This document shows positions 26,230 through 35,248 of a DNA stretch of 64,000 bases, one piece after another; the stretch's first letter is position 1; each line of letters begins with the position of its first letter. A program made the position numbers and the translations under genes. This DNA comes from Caballeronia sp. TF1N1 (GTDB lineage Bacteria; Pseudomonadota; Gammaproteobacteria; Burkholderiales; Burkholderiaceae), in assembly GCF_022878925.1 (NCBI RefSeq), contig NZ_CP084627.1, positions 1,240,001-1,304,000 on the forward strand. The letters run 5' to 3'. The notes under the pieces were generated by a model, which was not told the origin of the DNA, ran no database searches, and was given only the letters and a program-made list of their open reading frames with translations.

Positions 26230-27159
26230 ATGTCCGAAGCTTTCGAAAGACCTTATGTGCTCCACATGTTCACGAGCACGCCGCAGATGAGTCCGTTCGA
26301 TGTCAACATGGCGGCCGATGCCGGCTATCAGATCGTCGTGCCTTACTGCAATGTCGATGAAGATATCGTCGTGCAACTCACGCAGGATGCGATCTTTTCA
26401 CGCGGACCGAAGGGCGTATCGCGCACGGGCATCTTCATTGGCGGACGCGATGTCATGCTCGCCGCCGACATGCTCGAAAAGGCGCGTCAGGCGATGGTCC
26501 CGCCCTTCGAGGTCTCTGTCTTCACCGACCCATCGGGCGCCTACACTACGGCCGCCGCGCTCGTCGCGCTCGCGGAAAAACATCTGAAGGCCGTGCATGG
26601 CGTCGATCTCGGCGGCAAGCGCGTCTTGATACTCGGCGGCACGGGCGCGGTGGGACGCGTCGCGGCCGCGATGGCCGCATCGCTCGGCGCGGATGTCGTC
26701 GTCGCGAGCCATTCGAGCCAGTCCCGCGCGACCCAGGTGAGCGACGAGATCAACCGGCGCTTCGACATTGCCACGTCCGGCGTTGCGACCGGCACGCCCG
26801 AGCAATTGCATCGCGAACTGGGGCGTGCGGAAGTCGTCTTCGCCACCGCAGTTGCAGGCGTGCAGGTGATGAGTGCCGCCGATCTCGCGCATGCCAAGAA
26901 CCTGCTGATCGCGGCCGACGTCAACGCGGTGCCGCCCGAAGGCATCGCGGGCGTCAACGTGATGGACAACGGCAAGCCGCTCGCGGGCGCGGCACGCGCG
27001 GACGCCATCGGCATCGGCGCGCTCGCCATTGGCAATGTGAAGTATCAGGCGGAGCATCGGCTCTTCTTGCGCATGCGTACCGGCGGCAAGCCCGTGTATC
27101 TCGGCTATCCCGAAGCATTCGACGAAGCGCGCGCGGTCGTCGCGGGGCTCGGCTCATGA
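26230..27159 (+). CDS. mtdB: NAD(P)-dependent methylene-tetrahydromethanopterin dehydrogenase MtdB
   Basis: A 309-residue cytoplasmic enzyme that oxidises methylene-H4MPT to methenyl-H4MPT. The N terminus (VLHMFTSTPQMSPFDVNMAA) is that of MtdB rather than MtdA. A nucleotide-binding GGTGAVGRVAAAMAA motif lies near residue 138. It follows mptG after 42 bases and overlaps the next gene by four bases (ATGA). Its product is the substrate of Mch, encoded two genes on. Confidence 0.95.
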   Translation: MSEAFERPYVLHMFTSTPQMSPFDVNMAADAGYQIVVPYCNVDEDIVVQLTQDAIFSRGPKGVSRTGIFIGGRDVMLAADMLEKARQAMVPPFEVSVFTDPSGAYTTAAALVALAEKHLKAVHGVDLGGKRVLILGGTGAVGRVAAAMAASLGADVVVASHSSQSRATQVSDEINRRFDIATSGVATGTPEQLHRELGRAEVVFATAVAGVQVMSAADLAHAKNLLIAADVNAVPPEGIAGVNVMDNGKPLAGAARADAIGIGALAIGNVKYQAEHRLFLRMRTGGKPVYLGYPEAFDEARAVVAGLGS

Positions 27160-28328
27160 TCCATTCCGTTGCAGCGCGTGCGCCACGCGTCGCCGTGGCG
27201 GGGCTTTCAGCCCGGCTGCTCGCGCAATCCGCCGCGCGTGCCGGGCTCAACGTCGTGGCGCTCGATATCTTCGGCGACCGTGACACGCGCGAGAACTCGG
27301 GCATGTGGTTCGATATCGGAGGGGATGGCTTGTCGATAGACCGCACCCGTCTTTTCGATGCGCTCGAATGCGCCGCGCGTCTGCCGCGCATGCTGGGGCT
27401 CATCGTGACGAGCGGGCTCGAACCGCTCGCGAATGAACTGAGCCGCATGCCGCATATGCCGCGCTTCATCGGCAATGGCGTGGAAGCCGCCGCGGTGCGC
27501 GACCCGCGCCGCTTCTTCGCGCTGCTCGACGACGCGCAGATCGCGCATCCGGCAGTGCGCTTCGACAGGCCCGCCGATGCGCGCGGCTGGCTCATGAAGC
27601 GTTCGGACGGCTGCGGCGGCACGCATATCGAATGGGCGGAACACGCTGACAACGCTCCCGCCGATGCCTATTTTCAGCGTCTCGCGCAAGGCCGTTCGAT
27701 GTCCGCGCTGTTCGTCGCGGCGCGTCGCGAAGCGGCGGTCATCGGCTTCGCGGAACAGTTGAGTATCGAAACGGGGCGTCTGCCTTTCGTGCACGCGGGT
27801 TCGCTCGGGCCGATCGCATTGCCGCCAGGGATAACCGAGCGCATCGTTGCCGCCATCGAAACCATCGTGTGGAAGACCGGCTTGACGGGACTCAACAGCA
27901 TCGACTTTCTGCTCGATGACGACACGTTTCAAGTCCTCGAAGTGAACACACGCCCCTCCTCGACGATGGCGCTCTACGAAGCCGCATGGCCCGATGAATG
28001 GCCGCGCGGATTAATCGGCGCGCATCTCGACGCATGCCTGCACGGCGCGTTGCCGCGTTCGGCGCTTGCATCGTCGCGAACGCCGGCGTCGATAGCGGGC
28101 CAGCGCGTGGTCTTTGCGCCCGCGTCGTTCACCGTGTCGCGCCTCTTCAGCGATGCGTGTTTCGAAGACCCCGCGTGTCACGACGTGCCGCTCACCGGCG
28201 CGCGCATCGAAGCGGGCATGCCGGTCTGCACGGTCACCGCGGCCGCGCCCACGCTCGACGCCTTGCGCAATGCACTGACAAATGAAAGCGCTCGGCTTCT
28301 GCAACGCATCGACTCATACTGCCCATGA
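27156..28328 (+). CDS. ATP-grasp domain protein of the H4MPT cluster
   Basis: A 390-residue protein placed between mtdB and mch with four-base overlaps on both sides. The ATP-grasp elements are WLMKRSDGCGGTHI (about residue 143) and the metal-binding LEVNTRPSSTMALYE (about residue 265). ATP-grasp proteins are conserved in H4MPT gene sets of methylotrophs and presumably form an amide or ester bond in the cofactor side chain; the exact reaction is not established to my knowledge. The N-terminal region (VAVAGLSARLLAQSAARAG) resembles a pre-ATP-grasp nucleotide-like fold. Confidence 0.82.
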   Translation: MIHSVAARAPRVAVAGLSARLLAQSAARAGLNVVALDIFGDRDTRENSGMWFDIGGDGLSIDRTRLFDALECAARLPRMLGLIVTSGLEPLANELSRMPHMPRFIGNGVEAAAVRDPRRFFALLDDAQIAHPAVRFDRPADARGWLMKRSDGCGGTHIEWAEHADNAPADAYFQRLAQGRSMSALFVAARREAAVIGFAEQLSIETGRLPFVHAGSLGPIALPPGITERIVAAIETIVWKTGLTGLNSIDFLLDDDTFQVLEVNTRPSSTMALYEAAWPDEWPRGLIGAHLDACLHGALPRSALASSRTPASIAGQRVVFAPASFTVSRLFSDACFEDPACHDVPLTGARIEAGMPVCTVTAAAPTLDALRNALTNESARLLQRIDSYCP

Positions 28329-29323
28329 CTTCATCGAATCAACTCAGCGTCAACGCATCGAGCGCGAGGCTCGTGGATCGCCTGATCGACGACGCCGCGC
28401 GCTTGCGGGTGGAAGTCACGCGCACGCCGGCTGGCACCGTTATCGTCGATGCTGGCGTGAACGCCGCAGGCAGCGCCGAAGCGGGCCTCTTGATCGCGCG
28501 TATCTGCATGGGCGGGCTCGGGCGTGTCGAGTTGCGCAGCGCTTTCGATGCCGCGCCTTCCTGGCCGAGCTATATCGAAGTGCAGACCTCGAACCCCGTG
28601 CTCGCCTGTCTCGGCAGTCAGTACGCGGGCTGGAGTCTTTCGGCGACGAAGGAACAAACCGGCGGCAAGAAGTTCTTCTCGCTTGGCTCGGGGCCAGCGC
28701 GCGCGCTTGCAGGCAAGGAGCCGCTCTTCGACGAACTCGCGTATCGCGACCATCACGAACGCGGCGCGCTCGTCATGGAAGTGGACCGCTTGCCACCGCA
28801 GATCGTCATCGACAAAGTACTCGCGGATTGCGGGCTCGCGGCGGACAAGCTCGTCATCGCGGTCACGCCGACGCAGTCTGTGGCAGGCACGGTGCAAGTC
28901 GTTGCACGCGTGGTGGAAGTGGCGCTCCATAAGACGCATGTGCTGGGCGTGGACCTGAGCGAGATCGTGGAAGGCAGCGGCACCGCGCCCTTGCCGCCGC
29001 CCTCGCCCGACGCCATTCAGGCGATGGGCCGCACCAACGACGCCATTCTCTACGGAGGCCGCGTGCATCTCACCGTCAAGAGCGATGCCGTGGCGAAGCG
29101 CCTTGCCGCCGAGTTGCCTTCGGCGAATGCGCGCGATTACGGGCGTCCCTTCGCGGAAATCTTCACGTCGTTCAACTACGACTTTTATCAGATCGATGGC
29201 GCGCTCTTCGCGCCCGCCGAAGCGTGGGTATCGAGCCTAGAAAGCGGCGCGACCTATCGCGGCGGCAAGCTCGATCAGGCGCTGCTCGATGCGCAATGGC
29301 GCGGCAAGAAGGACGCGGCATGA
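28325..29323 (+). CDS. mch: Methenyltetrahydromethanopterin cyclohydrolase Mch
   Basis: A 332-residue enzyme that hydrolyses methenyl-H4MPT to formyl-H4MPT. Recognised from SWPSYIEVQTSNPVLACLGS near residue 79, GGKKFFSLGSGPARAL near residue 115, and the C-terminal FNYDFYQIDGALFAPA. It is cytoplasmic and full length for the family (about 320 aa). The start overlaps the ATP-grasp gene (ATGA) and the stop overlaps the RimK-like gene (ATGA). Confidence 0.96.
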   Translation: MTSSNQLSVNASSARLVDRLIDDAARLRVEVTRTPAGTVIVDAGVNAAGSAEAGLLIARICMGGLGRVELRSAFDAAPSWPSYIEVQTSNPVLACLGSQYAGWSLSATKEQTGGKKFFSLGSGPARALAGKEPLFDELAYRDHHERGALVMEVDRLPPQIVIDKVLADCGLAADKLVIAVTPTQSVAGTVQVVARVVEVALHKTHVLGVDLSEIVEGSGTAPLPPPSPDAIQAMGRTNDAILYGGRVHLTVKSDAVAKRLAAELPSANARDYGRPFAEIFTSFNYDFYQIDGALFAPAEAWVSSLESGATYRGGKLDQALLDAQWRGKKDAA

Positions 29324-30273
29324 CGATGGTATCGCGCGTCGCCATCATGACCGACGAAACCGGCTGGCACACGGGCCGGCTGAAGAAGGCGTTCCGCGCG
29401 CGCGGCGTGGAGGCGCGTTGCGTCGATCTCGCGGATTGCCGTATCGACACCACCTGGCCACCGTTCGGCCTCGCGATTCCCGGCTTCGGCCACGCCCTGC
29501 CCGATGCGGTATTCGTGCGCGGCATCGCGGGCGGAACCTTCGAGCAGGTCACGTTGCGGCTCGGCATTCTGCATGCGCTGCGCGAATGCGGCGTGCCGGT
29601 CTATAACGACGCCCGCGCGATCGAGCGCAGCGTGGATAAGTCGATGACGAGCTTTCTGCTCAACCGCTACGGCGTGCCGACCCCGGCCACATGGGCCGGC
29701 GAATCCACGGCGCATGCGCAACGCGTGTTGATGCGCGAGGCGGCTGCGGGCAGGCAGGTCGTCATCAAGCCGCTGTTCGGCTCGCAAGGCAAGGGCCTGA
29801 AGCGGCTCGGCGCGCGCTCGCGCGGGCAGGCGTGCGCGCCGTTGCCATCGCTCAAGCCTTTTAGTCAGGTCGCATATCTTCAGCGTTATGTCGATACCGG
29901 CGAGCCCGGTTTCGACTGGCGCGTGCTCGTGATCGGCACACAGGCCGTGGCCGCGATGAAGCGCGTGGGCGGCGAGGACTGGATTCATAACTTCGCGCGC
30001 GGTGCACGCTGCGAGCCCGCCGAACTCACGCCCGCGCTCGGGGAAACGGCGGTGCGCGCAACCGCTGCGCTCGGCCTGGATTACGCGGGCGTCGATCTCA
30101 TCGCGCCGGAAGGCGGCCGGCCGCTCGTGCTCGAAGTGAACGGCGTGGCGGCGTGGCGCGGGCTGCAATCGGTGACATCGCTCGATATCGCCGCGCTGCT
30201 CGTCGACGATCTGCTCGACCGCAAGCTCGCGGCATCGAAAGGAAACCTCGCGCGGGCGAGCGGCGATGCCTGA
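29320..30273 (+). CDS. RimK-like ATP-grasp ligase
   Basis: A 317-residue ATP-grasp ligase of the RimK family, to which glutamate ligases such as MptN/CofF and RimK belong. It carries VVIKPLFGSQGKGLKRLG (about residue 147) and LVLEVNGVAAWRG (about residue 268). Homologues sit in the H4MPT clusters of all methylotrophs I know and are candidates for adding amino acids, probably glutamate, to methanopterin or methylofuran. ATG 29320 overlaps the mch stop; a longer frame is ignored. It overlaps the next gene by eight bases. Confidence 0.85.
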   Translation: MTMVSRVAIMTDETGWHTGRLKKAFRARGVEARCVDLADCRIDTTWPPFGLAIPGFGHALPDAVFVRGIAGGTFEQVTLRLGILHALRECGVPVYNDARAIERSVDKSMTSFLLNRYGVPTPATWAGESTAHAQRVLMREAAAGRQVVIKPLFGSQGKGLKRLGARSRGQACAPLPSLKPFSQVAYLQRYVDTGEPGFDWRVLVIGTQAVAAMKRVGGEDWIHNFARGARCEPAELTPALGETAVRATAALGLDYAGVDLIAPEGGRPLVLEVNGVAAWRGLQSVTSLDIAALLVDDLLDRKLAASKGNLARASGDA

Positions 30274-31102
30274 GCTTCATCACATCAAAGCGGCTTTTCT
30301 GCGCGCATGCCGGCTCGATGTGGAAACGCGCAAACCGGGCAACGTGAGCACGGCGAGCGCCGGACACGGAATGAGCGCGAGCCAGTTCGTCGAAAGCGCT
30401 CAAGCGGCTGCAATCGGCTTGTTCGAGCCGAATGCAAGCGTCGGCACGCGCATTCTCGAAGCGGTGCGCCGCAGTTTCGACGTTGCAGGCTGCAATACGA
30501 ACCTCGGCATCGTGCTCTTGTGCGCGCCGCTGTGCGTGGCTTTCGAAGAAGCCGCTCCACGCGATATCGCCGCTTGGCGCACTGCAACGCAAAGCGCGCT
30601 GCATGCGCTTGACATGGAAGACGCGCGCCTCGCTTACCGCGCGATTGCGCTGGCCAATCCGGGCGGCCTCGGCGACGCGCCGGAACAAACCGTCCACGCC
30701 GCGCCAACTATCGACCTGCGCGCGGCGATGACGCTTGCCGCCGACCGCGACAGCATCGCGCGGCAATACGCCAATGGCTTCGCCGATATCTTCGATACCG
30801 TCCGACTGATCGATGCATCGACGGCACAGGAAGCCATGCTCGACGCATTCCTCATCTTCCTGCGTTCATGGCCCGATTCGCACATAGTGCGCAAGCTCGG
30901 CGCGGCGATGGCGCAAAGTGTCACGCGCGATGCAGCTTTACATCACGACCGATGGCGCGCCGAAGGAAGTTTTCACGACTGCCCCGAATTCGACTCGTGG
31001 GACGCCGAACTGAAGGCGCGCGGCATCAATCCCGGCACGAGCGCGGACCTCGCGGTTGCAACCTTGTTCGTGGCGCTCGCGATGGGCGCGTTTGCCGAAT
31101 GA
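30266..31102 (+). CDS. Triphosphoribosyl-dephospho-CoA synthase (CitG/MdcB) family protein of H4MPT cluster
   Basis: A 278-residue protein of the CitG/MdcB fold. Hallmarks are CRLDVETRKPGNVSTAS (about residue 15) and the CNTNLGIVLLCAPL segment (about residue 80). True CitG makes the prosthetic group of citrate lyase; no such lyase is here. The same family is conserved in H4MPT clusters, where it presumably performs a ribosyl- or phosphoribosyl-type transfer in cofactor synthesis; not established. It is the last of the tightly overlapping genes; 168 bases follow before fae. Confidence 0.83.
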   Translation: MPELHHIKAAFLRACRLDVETRKPGNVSTASAGHGMSASQFVESAQAAAIGLFEPNASVGTRILEAVRRSFDVAGCNTNLGIVLLCAPLCVAFEEAAPRDIAAWRTATQSALHALDMEDARLAYRAIALANPGGLGDAPEQTVHAAPTIDLRAAMTLAADRDSIARQYANGFADIFDTVRLIDASTAQEAMLDAFLIFLRSWPDSHIVRKLGAAMAQSVTRDAALHHDRWRAEGSFHDCPEFDSWDAELKARGINPGTSADLAVATLFVALAMGAFAE

Positions 31103-31134
31103 TTTGCACGAAGCGCGCCGGGCGCGGACAAAAA

Positions 31135-31151
31135 TTGGCACGGAACATGTT
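31135..31151 (+). promoter_or_regulatory. Possible -24/-12 promoter upstream of fae
   Basis: TTGGCACG-GAAC-ATGTT: the -24 half is a perfect match to the sigma-54 consensus and the -12 half is poor (GT in place of GC). It lies about 120 bases upstream of fae, which as a highly expressed gene needs its own promoter in this spacer. Confidence 0.35.
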
Positions 31152-31270
31152 AGGAACTTCGCGTTTATGCAGTCCGCTTTGCGCGGTGCGAACGCCTTGA
31201 GACGAGTTTGAGGATCGTGCTTCGGGAGCGAGTCAGACGTCCCTAGAAACAAATCCATTGGAGGAAGAGC

Positions 31271-31780
31271 ATGGCCAAGATCAACCGCGTTCTGGTAGGA
31301 GAGTCGCTCGTCGGCGATGGCAACGAAGTCGCTCACATCGACTTGATCATCGGACCGCGAGGTTCCGCTGCCGAGACCGCGTTCTGCAACGCGCTGACCA
31401 ACAACAAGGACGGCTTCACATCGCTACTCGCCGTGGTCGCACCGAATCTGCTGACCAAGCCGAACACCATTCTCTTCAACAAGGTCACGATCAAGGGCGC
31501 GAAGCAAGCCGTGCAGATGTTCGGCCCGGCGCAGCATGCGGTGGCGCTCGCGGTCGCCGACAGCGTGGAGGACGGCACCATTCCCGCCGACGAAGCCGAC
31601 GACCTTTTCATCTGCGTCGGGGTTTTCATCCACTGGGAAGCGGATGACGACAAGAAGATTCAGGAGTACAACTACAAGGCAACCAAGGAAGCTCTCCAGC
31701 GTGCGGTGGCGGGCGAGCCCAAGGCTTCGGAAGTCGTTTCGAAGAAGGGATCGGCGGCGCATCCGTTCGCAGCGAACTGA
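31271..31780 (+). CDS. fae: Formaldehyde-activating enzyme Fae
   Basis: A 169-residue enzyme that condenses formaldehyde with H4MPT to give methylene-H4MPT. The sequence is nearly textbook: [20 protein letters not shown], with the catalytic histidine at His22 ([12 protein letters not shown]), and FIHWEADDD near residue 118. A strong GGAGGAAG lies before the ATG. It stands apart from the preceding genes by 168 bases with a possible own promoter and is followed by a strong hairpin, consistent with independent high expression. Confidence 0.97.
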   Translation: MAKINRVLVGESLVGDGNEVAHIDLIIGPRGSAAETAFCNALTNNKDGFTSLLAVVAPNLLTKPNTILFNKVTIKGAKQAVQMFGPAQHAVALAVADSVEDGTIPADEADDLFICVGVFIHWEADDDKKIQEYNYKATKEALQRAVAGEPKASEVVSKKGSAAHPFAAN

Positions 31781-31792
31781 TCGTCTGTCGTG

Positions 31793-31821
31793 GCCGGCGC
31801 GGGGCTTACATCCGCGCCGGC
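31793..31821 (+). terminator. Hairpin after fae, probable terminator
   Basis: GCCGGCGCGG / CCGCGCCGGC, a perfect 10-bp stem with a 9-base loop 12 bases after the fae stop, followed by TGCTTTC. The T-run is weak, so termination may be partial. Confidence 0.65.
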
Positions 31822-31868
31822 TGCTTTCGAATCAAACATGAATCACGGATGAATACGAGGCTTATCGC

Positions 31869-32270
31869 ATGACCCCACGTTGCTGCGCGTTGACGGTGCT
31901 CACTTGCCTCTCGCTCGCTTCGCCGCTTTCGTTCGGCGCGACGGCTGCGGCCAAGGACGGCGCTTCCGCTTCGCGACATGATTATCCGACCGAGGGACGC
32001 GTCGAATACGTGCTCGGCTGCATGGACGACAACGGCCACGACTTCGCCAACGTCTACAAGTGCTCCTGCGCCATCGACAAGATCTCCCAGAGCCTTACCT
32101 ACGACGATTTCGTCGAGCAGATGACGTTCTCCAAGTACGCCTCGCTCGGTGGCGAAGGCGGCGGCGAGTTTCGCGTGGATCGCGCCAAGGCACAGACGAA
32201 GAAGTACCGCGAGCTTCAGAAGGACGCATTCAAGGCTTGCGGAATCGTGCAGAAGGCGGCGGCTCGATAA
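31869..32270 (+). CDS. Small secreted cysteine-containing protein, unknown function
   Basis: A 133-residue protein with a signal peptide (about residues 1-28). The mature region has four cysteines in GCMDDNG, KCSCAID and KACGIV, possibly two disulfides in the periplasm. The central YVLGCMDDNGHDFANVYKCS segment is distinctive, but I cannot tie it to a named family. It follows fae and a hairpin, in the same direction. It might be exported with the XoxF system since the other neighbours are cytosolic. ATG 31869 lacks a clear ribosome-binding site. Confidence 0.65.
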   Translation: MTPRCCALTVLTCLSLASPLSFGATAAAKDGASASRHDYPTEGRVEYVLGCMDDNGHDFANVYKCSCAIDKISQSLTYDDFVEQMTFSKYASLGGEGGGEFRVDRAKAQTKKYRELQKDAFKACGIVQKAAAR

Positions 32271-32297
32271 GCCGGTTCAGCCGTTTCATGCAGATGC

Positions 32298-32325
32298 TGC
32301 CGGTGTCGTCAGTGACGCACCGGCA
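32298..32325. terminator. Hairpin between convergent genes
   Basis: TGCCGGTG / CACCGGCA, an 8-bp perfect stem with an inner CGTCA/TGACG pairing, between the convergent small secreted protein gene and folB-like gene. No T-run; a weak bidirectional terminator is likely. Confidence 0.5.
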
Positions 32326-32336
32326 AGACTCGACGC

Positions 32337-32822
32337 TCATTCCGGCATATAGCCGCGTCCGATCCACGCGAGACTCACGCCGCCACGCGGCGATGCCGTC
32401 GCCGTGCTCCGCCGCCTTTCGATGACGACGCCCACCGCTTCGACATCCTCGAACTTGGCCGGCTTTTCGAGCGATACCTTCACCCAATGCGCGCCGAAGT
32501 CCGCGATCACGCGCTGCGCGATCTGTTCGGCGAGCGCTTCGAGCAACTGCACATGGTGCGCTGCCAGGAGCCCGAGAATCGCCTCCCGCACCGCAGCATA
32601 ATTGACGGTATCTTCGATACGATCCGTGACGCACGCGCGCAGCGAGGGCACGCCGATCGCGAGATTCATGCGCACCGGCTGCGGGTCGTGCAGTTCGCTC
32701 TTGTCGATGCCGATCACCGTCTGGCCCGTGAGTCCCTCGATATAGACGATATCCATGTGAGCCCCACGGGATGCATCGGCGTCCGCCTGAATGGCGTCGC
32801 GAATCGGTTCGAATCTGCCCAT
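32337..32822 (-). CDS. Dihydroneopterin aldolase-like (FolB) protein
   Basis: A 161-residue protein with the FolB fold: DIVYIEGLTGQTVIGIDKSE after a 22-residue N-terminal extension, VNYAAVREAI, LLEALAEQIAQRVI, and VKVSLEKPAKFEDVEAVGV. FolB cleaves dihydroneopterin to hydroxymethyl-dihydropterin, a step shared by folate and methanopterin synthesis. Among H4MPT genes it may supply that branch. ATG 32822 has GGAG 8 bases upstream; a shorter start at 32756 would remove the extension. It is divergent from the sigma-54 activator. Confidence 0.82.
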   Translation of the reverse strand: MGRFEPIRDAIQADADASRGAHMDIVYIEGLTGQTVIGIDKSELHDPQPVRMNLAIGVPSLRACVTDRIEDTVNYAAVREAILGLLAAHHVQLLEALAEQIAQRVIADFGAHWVKVSLEKPAKFEDVEAVGVVIERRRSTATASPRGGVSLAWIGRGYMPE

Positions 32823-32889
32823 ATCGTCGTCTCCGGAACGGCATCGAAAAATCCGTAAGCTCCAAGCAAGAAGCGGGCAAGAACGCTTA

Positions 32890-32920
32890 AACCAATGCGA
32901 CTACTTATTGAACCAATGCG
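32890..32920 (+). repeat. Direct repeat AACCAATGCG x2
   Basis: Two identical 10-mers start 21 bases apart (32890-32899, 32911-32920), i.e. two helical turns, on one face of the DNA in a divergent promoter region. This is compatible with tandem binding of a regulator. Confidence 0.5.
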
Positions 32921-33088
32921 TCAGAGCATGTAAAGTTTTTGAGAACCGTGCTGGCCGACTGAGGGTGATCGGGCACTACGGCCACGAGGCGCGCGCATGC
33001 GGTGATCGGCAAATACAAGTACCAATAGAGTAGCGAGACCCGCAGCGCCAGCGGAAAACACAACAGATTCGACTTTCGACGGCTGTGC

Positions 33089-33108
33089 CGTACGCGTAAA
33101 CACGTACG
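33089..33108. promoter_or_regulatory. Imperfect palindrome before the sigma-54 activator gene
   Basis: CGTACGCGT-AA-ACACGTACG: 9-base arms with one mismatch, about 38 bases upstream of the activator's start codon. A candidate autoregulatory operator. Confidence 0.4.
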
Positions 33109-33145
33109 AGCGCAGCCGGAACGGACGTCACGGAGACACGGCCCC

Positions 33146-35248
33146 ATGTCGTTGCTAGCAGACGTAGATACGCATGTCAGGGAAGTGCTGAATATCGTGA
33201 ACAATCCGCTGGCGTCACGCCGCACCAGCGCTTCGGTCGCGCAGTCGTGGACGCGCTGCCTGACGGAGTTCAGGCTCGACCCCGGCCATTTCGTCATGCC
33301 GCCCGTGCTCACGCAGCGTGAACTCACCGAGCGCCGCGAGGCCGCGAGCGACCTCATCGCGTGCTCGAAGCTGGAGATGACGACGCTTTATCAGCAACTG
33401 GCCGATCCCGAACTCGCTGTCGTACTCGTCGATGCGGACGGCGTGATCGTTCATCAGGTGTCCTCGGTGCCGTTCGGCGAGGCCGTCGCCGCCGATGGCC
33501 TGCGCGTGGGCGCCGTGTGGAGCGAGCGCGAAGCGGGCACCAACGGCATGGGTACGTGCCTGATCGAACGCGACTGCATTGCCGTGTGCCAGCACGAGCA
33601 TTTCTATCCGCGCTATACGTCGCTCACGTGTTCGGCCGCGCCGATCTTCGACGATCGCGGCACGGTGGTCGGCGTGCTCGATGTCACGAGCCGCTCGAAG
33701 CTCTTGCAACAGCATTCGCTGGTGCTCGTCGGCATGTCGCGGCAGATGATCGAAAATCGTTTGATCGATGCGCGCTACCGTCACGCGAACATGATCCATT
33801 TTCATAGCCGGCCGGAATTCGTCGGCACGCTGCACGCGGGCAAGCTCGCTGTCAGCGACGACGGCGTGGTGCTCGCCGCGAGCCGCAGCGCGCTCTTTCA
33901 GCTCGACCTGCGTTCGCCCGCGGAGTTGTACGGCAAGCGCATCGAGGAAGCGTTCAACGCATCGCTCGAAGACATGATCGCGCGCAGCATTCGCGGCTCG
34001 TTTCATCCGGTGACCGTGTATAGCGCGAAGGCCAACACGCGCTTTTTCCTGACCGCGCAGACGCCGCGCGAAGGCATGCGCGACACGAGCCGCATTCTCC
34101 TGAACGATCCCGTCACGCGCGATTCTTCCGCGCCGGGATCGCGCGTAAGAGCGCCAAAACGCGATGCCCAGGACGTCCGCGACGTTCGTGATGGCGCGAG
34201 CACCGGCGCGGGCCGCCTCGACAAACTCTCGCATCTGGAATTCGGCGATCCGCGCATGGCTTCGCAGATTCAGCTTGCGGCGCGCGTGATCCAGCGCAAG
34301 ATTCCGATCATCTTGCGCGGCCAGACCGGCACCGGCAAGGAAGTGTTCGCCAATGCGCTGCACAGCATCAGCCCGAACGGGTCGGGTGCGTTCGTCGCGG
34401 TGAACTGTGCATCGTTGCCGGAGAATCTCATCGAGAGCGAGTTGTTCGGGTATCGCGCGGGCGCTTTCACCGGCGCGCAGCGCGAAGGCCGGCGCGGCAA
34501 GATCGTGCAGGCCAATGGCGGCACGCTGTTTCTGGATGAAATCGGCGACATGCCGCTCGCTCTGCAAGCGCGTCTCTTACGCGTACTGGAAGAGCACGAG
34601 GTGACGCCGCTCGGTGCTGAAACCACCGTGAAGGTGGACTTTCAGCTCATCAGCGCGAGCCATAGAAACCTGATCGAACTCGTGCAGACCGGCCTCTTTC
34701 GCGAGGACTTGTACTATCGGCTGAACGGGATCGAGATCAATCTGCCGCCGTTGCGCGAACGGGCCGATGCGCTCGCGCTCATCTGCCATATCCTCGAAAC
34801 GGAAACGTCCGAGCCGCCTTCATTGAGCGTCGAAGCGCGGCAGGCGCTGCTGTCTTATGCGTGGCCCGGCAACATCCGGCAGTTGCGGCATGTGCTGCAA
34901 ATGGCGATTGCGTTGTGCGACGGTCCCGAGATTCGCTGCGCGCATCTGCCGCCGGAAATCGTCAACGGCGTGTCGGCGCAGACCGCGACGCAAAGCGCGC
35001 CGCGCACGCCGAATGTTGCCGCTACGTTCGCGCATCTCACCGAAGATGCCGATACGTCCACGCTTAACGCCATTCAGTTGCGTGAGCGCGAGACCGTCCT
35101 GCAATTGCTCGACGAACATCGCTGGAACGTGAGCAACGTGGCGAAGGTGCTCGGCATCAGCCGCAACACGTTGTACCGGAAGATGCATCGTCTGCATATC
35201 AGGTTGTCGCACGACTCGCCCAACGCAGCGGATCAAGCCGACGCATGA
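33146..35248 (+). CDS. Sigma-54-dependent activator, AcoR type
   Basis: A 700-residue regulator. The N-terminal half contains a GAF-type sensor (about residues 70-200, with AGTNGMGTCLIERDCIAVC). The AAA+ domain has Walker A GQTGTGKE (about 392) and the sigma-54 contact GAFTGA (439-444). A Fis-type HTH is at the C terminus (about 660-690, NVSNVAKVLGISRNTLYRKM). The architecture is that of AcoR-like activators of alcohol or acetoin metabolism. The stop overlaps dmrB (ATGA), so the regulator is co-translated with H4MPT synthesis genes. It therefore may sense a C1 compound or its oxidation product; inference. Confidence 0.9.
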   Translation: MSLLADVDTHVREVLNIVNNPLASRRTSASVAQSWTRCLTEFRLDPGHFVMPPVLTQRELTERREAASDLIACSKLEMTTLYQQLADPELAVVLVDADGVIVHQVSSVPFGEAVAADGLRVGAVWSEREAGTNGMGTCLIERDCIAVCQHEHFYPRYTSLTCSAAPIFDDRGTVVGVLDVTSRSKLLQQHSLVLVGMSRQMIENRLIDARYRHANMIHFHSRPEFVGTLHAGKLAVSDDGVVLAASRSALFQLDLRSPAELYGKRIEEAFNASLEDMIARSIRGSFHPVTVYSAKANTRFFLTAQTPREGMRDTSRILLNDPVTRDSSAPGSRVRAPKRDAQDVRDVRDGASTGAGRLDKLSHLEFGDPRMASQIQLAARVIQRKIPIILRGQTGTGKEVFANALHSISPNGSGAFVAVNCASLPENLIESELFGYRAGAFTGAQREGRRGKIVQANGGTLFLDEIGDMPLALQARLLRVLEEHEVTPLGAETTVKVDFQLISASHRNLIELVQTGLFREDLYYRLNGIEINLPPLRERADALALICHILETETSEPPSLSVEARQALLSYAWPGNIRQLRHVLQMAIALCDGPEIRCAHLPPEIVNGVSAQTATQSAPRTPNVAATFAHLTEDADTSTLNAIQLRERETVLQLLDEHRWNVSNVAKVLGISRNTLYRKMHRLHIRLSHDSPNAADQADA

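Larger units (their letters stand above)
32823..33145. promoter_or_regulatory. Divergent spacer between folB-like gene and sigma-54 activator gene
   Basis: 323 bases without a gene. Two direct-repeat pairs are visible, AACCAATGCG at 32890 and 32911, and GGTGATCGG at 32964 and 33001, plus an imperfect palindrome at 33089-33108. It is richer in A+T than the surroundings around 32880-32945. It must contain promoters for both genes. Confidence 0.65.

Noticed and set aside
29172-29567. 131-codon minus-strand frame across the mch/RimK-like junction
   Set aside because: Serine/arginine-rich composition and overlap with two well-supported genes on the other strand.
33215-34567. 450-codon minus-strand frame opposite the sigma-54 activator
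   Set aside because: Arg/Ala/His-rich shadow without family likeness; the activator's motifs are intact on the plus strand.
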